Origin: Saturnia japonica
Lineage: Eukaryota > Arthropoda > Insecta > Lepidoptera > Saturniidae
NCBI GenBank assembly: GCA_033032175.1
Contig: CM065309.1
Coordinates: forward strand, 62,001 to 126,000
Direction of reading: 5' to 3'
Length of the DNA: 64,000 nucleotides
The first letter of the stretch is position 1; each line of letters starts with the position of its first letter. Positions 52,790 through 61,700 of this stretch are shown here, piece by piece. Under the pieces are notes generated by a model. That model worked only from the letters and a program-made list of their open reading frames with translations. It made no database searches and was not told the DNA's origin. The translations under genes were made by a program, and so were the position numbers.

Positions 52790-55700
52790 CTAAAAAATAT
52801 GTATATATGAGTAAACAAAGCTTTCATTTGCAGGAAATATAATTCAAGTTTTTTTTTAAATACTACCACTACAAAGTGAAACTCTATACATGATGGTAAG
52901 CACGTTATAAATCTAAAAATAACGACCACCACCGAGAGATCGCTGAAGGTAGCCGGATATAGATTAGCTGATCGCGAACCGGTGGTCGTGACCATACACC
53001 AGCCGGTCTCAGAACGCGACATGCCTAACTGTGCTACCAGGGCAGATGTATACATGGTGTATGGTGGTCGAGGTCATCTCATTTACAACTCGCTTGATAC
53101 CCGAGCGAAATGCGCGCTCCCTTCCCGAACCCCACTCTGTTACCGCTTTCGCAGTTTCTTTTTCGACACGCCAGTACTAGAGATGGGCGATTATGAATGA
53201 TGGCATAATTAAGATATGTACTTATTACTAATTTAGATTGGTAAGCTATTAAAAAAAGCACTTCCGTCGTAAATCTCCTAATCGCCCACCCACCGCTAGT
53301 TAGTACTGTTAGCACTCACTCACGATCGACCTGCGCGCGTTTGGTTTTGGTTCATTTGGTTTTGTGTTATTCGTACGTGATTGCATTCGATTTGGTGGTT
53401 TTATGCAAACATGACTAATAGTCTTCATAATGCTGCTTTTAAATGTATGATAAAAATATACCTAAATACAATTTTCTATTTTATTTAGCACCTACTCCAA
53501 CCACCCAATAAAAGAATCATAATTTTCAACAGCACTAGGTACTTTTTGTGCCGTAAGTGGTGCGGCTTATGACTTCCGAGTAAAGTGACAGGTTAAAAAC
53601 CTGCACTGATGTGACGTGTTTTCACGCCGGATTGCTCAACGCGTGCCTAGACTTTCTGTATATTATTTTTCATATCTTCCTCAGTAGGTATTTTCCACGC
53701 ACAACTATTTCCTAGAATCAATGAATCCACATCTCGCCTATATAAATTTATTTTTCACTTGTAATATACTTTTACCACTGATATACTTTAATAGACTATT
53801 TGTTCGTCATCACATTTCTAGGCTTACAGCATTACCCCCTTAGGATGCTTGATTGTGGTGAAATGCTAAACTTTGGGAGTTTTTTTTAAATTTAAGATGT
53901 GTAACATCGTTCCTCACGCTTTCCTGCAATATATGGGAGGGATTTCCTGAAAAGGGACGGAAATGTGTAACAGGAAGCCGTGGGACGCGCGGAATTTTTT
54001 TTATTTGACCAATGAGCGCGCGCGGTGTTTGAGTTGGCCGTCAAATGGTACTAACCCCCTTTTCCTAGAGGTTGATACTGTCAGCCAACAGTGTGTGCGT
54101 GTGTGTGACGAGAAAGAGAAAGGGAAATAGAGAAGGAGAACGCATCAGCTGCGCGCTTCACCTACAGTGTTGTGTATAGTGTGCTGTTATTTATACAAAT
54201 TTATATGCATGTAAAGGTTTGAAGTGTTTTGTAAACCATATTAAATCAGATGTTACACATCATATGCAAGTACTGCAAGGATCGCTCGTTTATTTTTTTT
54301 AAGTAAGTTACGATGTGGCCCTAAACCTAGTGGGGAGAGGCTCTCAAAAAACACATATAGGTGCTTGACGACAGTTATTCAACTAGAGGACGGTAGTCAG
54401 GCGGGCATTAGAACATTCACATGCTATAGTTTAATCATGTTTTCCTTCAGCAAAAGCTCAGGCTTATTGCCAGGATTCAAACTCATATCATAGACACAAT
54501 GTCTGTACATCCAACCACTGAGCCATCATTGCTTCAAAATGAATATAAAAAGCACATTAAAGGGGCGTTCAAGTATTACGTAGTGCAATTGGGGGGGGTC
54601 TTGCGAAACGTTACGAGGCGTTTTTAAATAAAACTCTAGGTAATTATAATTTCCCAAGATAACAACCCTTTTTGTTTGTTTTTGTTTTACGGGGAATCCC
54701 TCGACTGCATTGTTAGTCAGTTTTGTTAAAGTAAATTCATACTATGTAATGTCCTCAAAACAGAGAGATTTGCATCATCAGCTGTTCTTGGCCTATAAAG
54801 CTCTCATGCTGACTTCGGTGTTAAGTAACGTTTACGGAGGAGGGGGATATAGACAAATGTTACGCCGCGTTACATGGGGGTAGTGAGGGTCAAAACTTGC
54901 GTTACGTAATACTTGAAGTTCCCCTTATCCAATATGGATAAGATATTCAGGTAAAAATGAAAACAATACATAACTAAAAACCTAACATAATTCTTCATAG
55001 AGAAGGATCTCAAAGACTTTTTTTCTTAACATTTTTTAAAATTAGGGAATACTGGAAATGTTACCTGAACTCGTTTTGCAATCTTCTTTTGATCGCGGAG
55101 CTGTCGTACTTTATCAACTCGCGCCTGCGCGGCCTGTTTGGAAAGCAGGTTCTTACGGACCTTTTGCATGTGCTCATCTGTTTTAGCCATCTCAGCGAAA
55201 TAGTCATCTGGCCTGAATAATAAAAACAGATAATTTCATCTTAGTATGGTTAGGGAATACCGAAAGAGGCCGAGTGGGAAGACCCGCCACAAGATGTTCC
55301 GTCAACTTGGAACAATGGCGGTGGAGTAAACAGGAAGACAACCACCTTAAAAAATTACCGAGGAAGACATCATCATTTCAGCCGCAGGACGTCCACTGCT
55401 GAACATAGGCCTCCCCCATAGATCTCCAGAGCGATTGATCTTGTGCGGCCTGCACCCAACGGCTCCCAGCGACCTTTATTAGGTCGTCTTTCCATCTAGT
55501 GGGGGGCCGTCCTACGCTGCGCTTTCCGGTACGTGGTCTCCACTCGAGAACCTCGTTAAAAATACCTAGAGGGAGGTGGAGAAAAGCACCATTATAAAAA
55601 ATAACGACCACCACCGAGAGATCGCTGAAGGTAGCCGGATATAGATTAGCTGATCGCGAACCGGTGGTCGTGACCATACACCAGCCGGTCTCAGAACGCG

Positions 55701-58700
55701 ACATGCCTAACTGTGCTACCAGGGCAGATGTATACATGGTGTATGGTGGCCGAGGTCATCTCATTTACAACTCGCTTGATACCCGAGCGAAATGCGCGCT
55801 CCCTTCCCGAACCCCACTCTGTTACCGCTTTCGCAGTTTCTTTTTCGACACGCCAGTACTAGAGATGGGCGATTATGAATGATGGCATAATTAAGATATG
55901 TACTTATTACTAATTTAGATTGGTAAGCTATTAAAAAAAGCACTTCCGTCGCAAAATCTCCTAATCGCCCACCGTATATTCATATTAATCTATGCGCCCA
56001 CCCACCGCTAGTTAGTGATGTTAGCACTCACTCACGATCGACCTGCGCGCGTTTGGTTTTGTGTTATTCGTACGTGATTGCATTCGATTTGGTGGTTTTA
56101 TGCAAACATGAGAAATAGTCTTCATAATGCTGCTTTTAAATGTATGATAAAAATATACCTAAATACAATTTTCTATTTTATTTAGCACCTACTCCAATCA
56201 CCCAATAAAAGAATCATAATTTTCAACAGCACTAGGTACTTTTTGTGCCGTAAGTGGTGCGGCTTACGACTTCAGAGTAAAGTGACAGGTTAAAAACCTG
56301 CACTGATGTGACGTGTTTTCACGCCGGATTGCTCAACGCGTGCCTAGACTTTCTGTATATTATTTTTCATATCTTCCTCAGTAGGTATTTTCCACGCACA
56401 ACTATTTCCTAGAATCAATGAATCCACATCTCGCCTATATAAATTTATTTTTCACTTGTAATATACTTTTACCACTGATATACTTTAATAGACTATTTGT
56501 TCGTCATCACATTTCTAGGCTTACAGCATTACCCCCTTAGGATGCTTGATTGTGGTGAAATGCTAAACTTTGGGAGTTTTTTTAAAATTTAAGATGTGTA
56601 ACATCGTTCCTCACGCTTTCCTGCAATATATGGGAGTAATTTCCTGAAAAGGGACGGAAATGTGTAACAGGAAGCCGGGGGACGCGCGGAATTTTTTTTA
56701 TTTGACCAATGAGCGCGCGCGGTGTTTGAGTTGGCCGTCAAATGGTACTAACCCCCTTTTCCAAGAGGTTGATACTGTCAGCCAACAGTGTGTGCGTGTG
56801 TGTGACGAGAAAGAGAAAGGGAAATAGAGAAGGAGAACGCATAAGCTGCGCGCTTCACACAGTGTTGTGTATAGTGTGCTGTTATTTATACAAATTTATA
56901 TGCATGTAAAGGTTTGAAGTGTTTTGTAAACCATATTAAATCAGATGTTACACCTCATATGCAACTACTGCAAGGGTCGCTCGTTTTTTTTTTTAAGTAA
57001 GTTACGATGTGGCCCTAAACCTAGTGGGGAGAGGCTCTCAAAAAACACATATAGGTGCTTGACGACAGTTATTCAACTAGAGGACGGTAGTCAGGCGGGC
57101 ATTAGAAAATTCACATGCTATAGTTTAATCATGTTTTCCTTCAGCAAAAGCTCAGGCTTATTGCCAGGATTCAAACTCATGTCATAGACACAATGTCTGT
57201 ACATCCAACCACTGAGCCATCATTGCTTCAAAATGAATATAAAAAGCACATTAAAGGGGCGTTCAAGTATTACGTAGTGCAATTGGGGGGGGTCTTGCGA
57301 AACGTTACGAGGCGTTTTTAAATAAAACTCTAGGTAATTATAATTTCCCAAGATAACAACCCTTTTTGTTTGTTTTTGTTTTACGGGGAATCCCTCGACT
57401 GCATTGTTAGTCAGTTTTGTTAAAGTAAATTCATACTATGTAATGTCCTCAAAACAGAGAGATTTGCATCATCAGCTGTTCTTGGCCTATAAAGCTCTCA
57501 TGCTGACTTCGGTGTTAAGTAACGTTTACGGAGGAGGGGGATATAGACAAATGTTACGCCGCGTTACATGGGGGTAGTGAGGGTCAAAACTTGCGTTACG
57601 TAATACTTGAAGTTCCCCTTATCCAATATGGATAAGATATTCAGGTAAAAATGAAAACAATACATAACTAAAAACCTAACATAATTCTTCATAGAGAAGG
57701 ATCTCAAAGACTTTTTTTCTTAACATTTTTTAAAATTAGGGAATACTGGAAATGTTACCTGAACTCGTTTTGCAATCTTCTTTTGATCGCGGAGCTGTCG
57801 TACTTTATCAACTCGCGCCTGCGCGGCCTGTTTGGAAAGCAGGTTCTTACGGACCTTTTGCATGTGCTCATCTGTTTTAGCCATCTCAGCGAAATAGTCA
57901 TCTGGCCTGAATAATAAAAACAGATAATTTCATCTTAGTATGGTTAGGGAATACCGAAAGAGGCCGAGTGGGAAGACCCGCCACAAGATGTTCCGTCAAC
58001 TTGGAACAATGGCGGTGGAGTAAACAGGAAGACAACCACCTTAAAAAATTACCGAGGAAGACATCATCATTTCAGCCGCAGGACGTCCACTGCTGAACAT
58101 AGGCCTCCCCCATAGATCTCCAGAGCGATTGATCTTGTGCGGCCTGCACCCAACGGCTCCCAGCGACCTTTATTAGGTCGTCTTTCCATCTAGTGGGGGG
58201 CCGTCCTACGCTGCGCTTTCCGGTACGTGGTCTCCACTCGAGAACCTCGTTAAAAATACCTAGAGGGAGGTGGAGAAAAGCACCATTATAAAAAATCAAG
58301 GACGAACAGTGGAAGGAAACCACAGAGGTTTGATGATGAACACCTCGTAAAAAATCAAAGCTTGGAAAGCAAAGGATTGTCGAAGACGAGAGAGAGTTAC
58401 GAACGACGGCAAAGGAGGAAACCTCTATAAAAAACCAACGCCGGACTGGTGGAGGTGGGGTTGCGTTATTCACCTCTTCCCCTTCCGTATTCAATGACGG
58501 CAGAGGAAAAAACCTCGGTAAAAAATCATAGCCGGTCTCTAGCGGGGGCGGGGGTGCGTTCATTCGCCTCCTTCCCCCCGCCATATGCCAAACCACCATG
58601 GCAGAGGCATAGGAGAAAACCTCTACAAAAACCCCAACGCCGGATGGGCGGGGGACGGGGTGGATTCATTCTCCTCCTTCCTCTGCCAGGCCGAATCAAG

Positions 58701-61700
58701 GGGAGATGGGTCAGGGGGTCTGTCTTCCCATTACACTAGTTAGGCGGACGGGGACAGTTCCGTTGCACCAGACTGTCTCCGTCAGAGGGCGGCCCTTCCG
58801 GGCCTTGCCGCCGGGGCGACGCGGTAAATGCTACTGCGGTTTCTCCACGTTAAAAAAACCGCTGGTAGAGGGCAGCAAAAGATCGGTCGTTGTGGCGATC
58901 TTTGGAGGAAGCCTATCTTCGGCAGTGGACGTTTTTCAGCTGAAATGTTGTTGATGGTCTTTTATCCTCAACATGGACATCTGATTCTAAAATTCTTTCA
59001 CTTCTTTATTTGTTTCATTGTATGGCTAAATAAAGTATCACTTATAATTGAATTTTTAAATTCTGATACCTCTTTAGGATGTTGTTGGTAAGAGTGATCA
59101 GATCATCGAGAGAGCCATTGTATCTTGTTCACAAGATTCAGGTTGAAAGAAAGAAAGAACATTTATTTAATACTGACATAATTAAAACAACACACATTAA
59201 TCAAGAGATTACAATAAAATATTACTAATTAAATTTATACATACAAAAGCCGTACTCACGATCAAAAAGGATCTCAGCTCAGCATATGCTATAGCAAAAT
59301 ACTATAGTGCTGGTTTTCAGCCGGGCCTAAACTTACTAAAGGCTTCAGATTAGACCAGACCATGATTATTATTGCATAGAGAAAGGGGTAGGTCGCGAAA
59401 AGAAAGGAAGAACATGACAAAAGTTTTTTACACCAAAAAGTACATTCATTACCTATGAACAACCAATGTTGGTCCATAAAAGAATAAAAAGTTAAAAAAG
59501 ATGCTCTGTGCTGAAACTTACCTGTAAATTTAAAATGTATTCATTCATTGTATACTTAAATGTACATACAGATCTAGCAAACTTAAATGTACATACAGAT
59601 CTAGCAAACTGTAAAGGTGGAGGAATATTGTTCCAGATCTTAGCAGCAGCACATTTAAAACTATCTCTAGCTGCTGGGAATGATGAGGTGAAACAATCTA
59701 GTACAACTTGACCAGTTTAACTTCTCCAAAAGAAGCTTGCTTCACTGACAGAAAGCAATGTTGGTGTATTATCATTATATTGTATAAATTTTCTTACAAT
59801 ACTTAACATATACAATGTCACAGCCAATTATAGTAGTAAAGTATTGAATTTACCTTCTTGTTGGTATTCCAAGTTCTTTTAACTTCTTTATTCCCTCCAA
59901 AACAGCTGCCTGTGCTTGCCGATGTATTAAATTCTCTCTTTTGAACTCATTTAACACTGGATCTTGTGTGGGGTCATAATTTTGGTTGCCTCTACTGTTC
60001 TCTTTAATATTCCTATTTGAAAGAAATACATTCATTATTATTATTTTGATAGAATATATTTAATTAGTATCTGACCCTCTATAAATATTTCGCTATAAAG
60101 AATGTTTAATGGGTAATAGTTAATTATACTGTTAATAGATGGTGCCTCATACATGTTAGTTAAATGCCATCAATGAAAAAGTTTTTTAATAACCTTTTTT
60201 AAAGTGATATTAATTTTAATGTTTATGATATAAAACACTTTGTGGAAAAATATATGAGATGTTATACACACTGAAATTTCAATTTAATAATTACTTATAA
60301 TCATATTTCGATAATATAATCCATGGAGCTAGAGTGGCCCTATCTGCTTTTTTCCGAAAAATGCAGCCATTAACATATTGTTTACACTCGTGGCTATTAA
60401 AAATGCCGATGATTGACGTGAAGAAGGTTTATTTGAATTCCACGCAGTTACAAATTACACGAACTCGCAACACTGTTATTTATTACACTGGTTTCGCTTC
60501 CTTTTATCGCTCGTTGTTATCGCTTTGTAATTCAAAATTGAACTGCCTCGGCGCCGCGCCTCATTCGCTTATATACCAACACTAAACGACAGCAGAAACA
60601 TCGTGAAGCGTCGCGAACTTTCTTCGATATTTACTTTCAATGCCTACTCGATGACGTAATAGAGGTGATAAGCCCTATGCATTGGTGTGTAAACTGCGAT
60701 GTTTACACAAACATGCGTCGTGGTTGTTTACGACACGAACATTATTTCTATGTCCTCAGAAAATTCGAGTTACTTCGATATATTTCGGGAACAGGATTTT
60801 TTCTATCTTTTTAATCGGGTTGTAACAAGTCGTAACAATATTCATGCAAAAAATTTGCATATTGTTAGATTTATGAGTATTATTAGTAAATTAATCGCAA
60901 AAAGCAGATAGGGTATTCTGGCTCTCATGGACTCATTAATAGTTGCTAATTTAAAAAACCGGCCAAGTGCTCGCACACCGAGAGTTACGTAATTGTAGGG
61001 CCACATTCACCAAAATAATTAGGTAACATAAATGAAGAAAGCACTGAAAAATTCTAATTAATAAATAAACTATATAGAGGAACAATCTTAACTTTGCCAT
61101 TGGAAAACTGTTGTGCCCATATATTAATATATGCCACCGTCAGTTTACCAACTGCAAATAAGTTTATAATCGCAAATTTTTTTTGTGATGTAATTTCAAA
61201 TTTTCGGATTTCGGATTTTTTCCTTTACGTGTGCTATAAGACATTGCTTCTTATTTGTTTTTATTCCCTTTGCGAGTCTTAAAACATGCGGCATAAATAG
61301 CCGTGTCTTTTTCATACAGTCACGCCTTTATTCCCCGAAGGTTTAGGCAGAGGTGCACTAATGTACACATCCACAGTTCGCCGAGTGTTTTAGGTCCCAT
61401 GTAATAAGGGGCGAGCCTATTGTCATTAATCGGGCACAAAGCCAAACTCCGACCTGCTACTAAGAATTTCATAGAAAAACCCAATAACACTTTGTTTGAC
61501 TTGGGAATCGAACCCAGGACCTCGAGCATAGCAGTCGCGCTTACAACCACTAGGCTAATGAGGCCGTTTTTGAGGCTTTTGATTGTGTTAACTTAGAAAT
61601 TTGATTTTTTCACAGCTATATGGGCCGCAGACCTGAGCACTTGATATTAATTTCAACTTGATACCTTCATGCACTCCTGAGAAAAAGGCTATTAATAGAC

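Larger units (their letters stand above)
52921..55602. repeat. Tandem duplication, unit A (2,682 bp)
   Basis: Aligns end to end with 55603-58296. Starts 'aacgaccaccaccgagagat' and ends 'gcaccattataaaaaat'. Carries a MITE, a SINE, another MITE, Ebp2 exon 4b and a LINE tail. The junction shows a 6-nt shared AAAAAT. Confidence 0.93.
55603..58296. repeat. Tandem duplication, unit B (2,694 bp)
   Basis: The second copy, with about two dozen substitutions and a few indels against unit A, nearly all in its first 1.6 kb. The last 1.05 kb, with exon 4a, looks identical. Confidence 0.93.

Noticed and set aside
52982..53315. Open frames on both strands, repeated at 55664-55943
   Set aside because: Identical in both duplication units and without domain similarity; non-coding repeat.
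58072..58599. 175-codon minus-strand open frame
   Set aside because: Only its last 60 or so residues match an RTE tail; the rest is chance translation of a GC-rich degenerate repeat.
60334..60911. 83- and 70-codon frames in Ebp2 intron 2
   Set aside because: No similarity, no splice-site logic, AT-driven composition.
61500..61560. Possible tRNA gene (perfect B-box)
   Set aside because: The head is part of a longer SINE on the minus strand; the stems needed for a full cloverleaf are not maintained.
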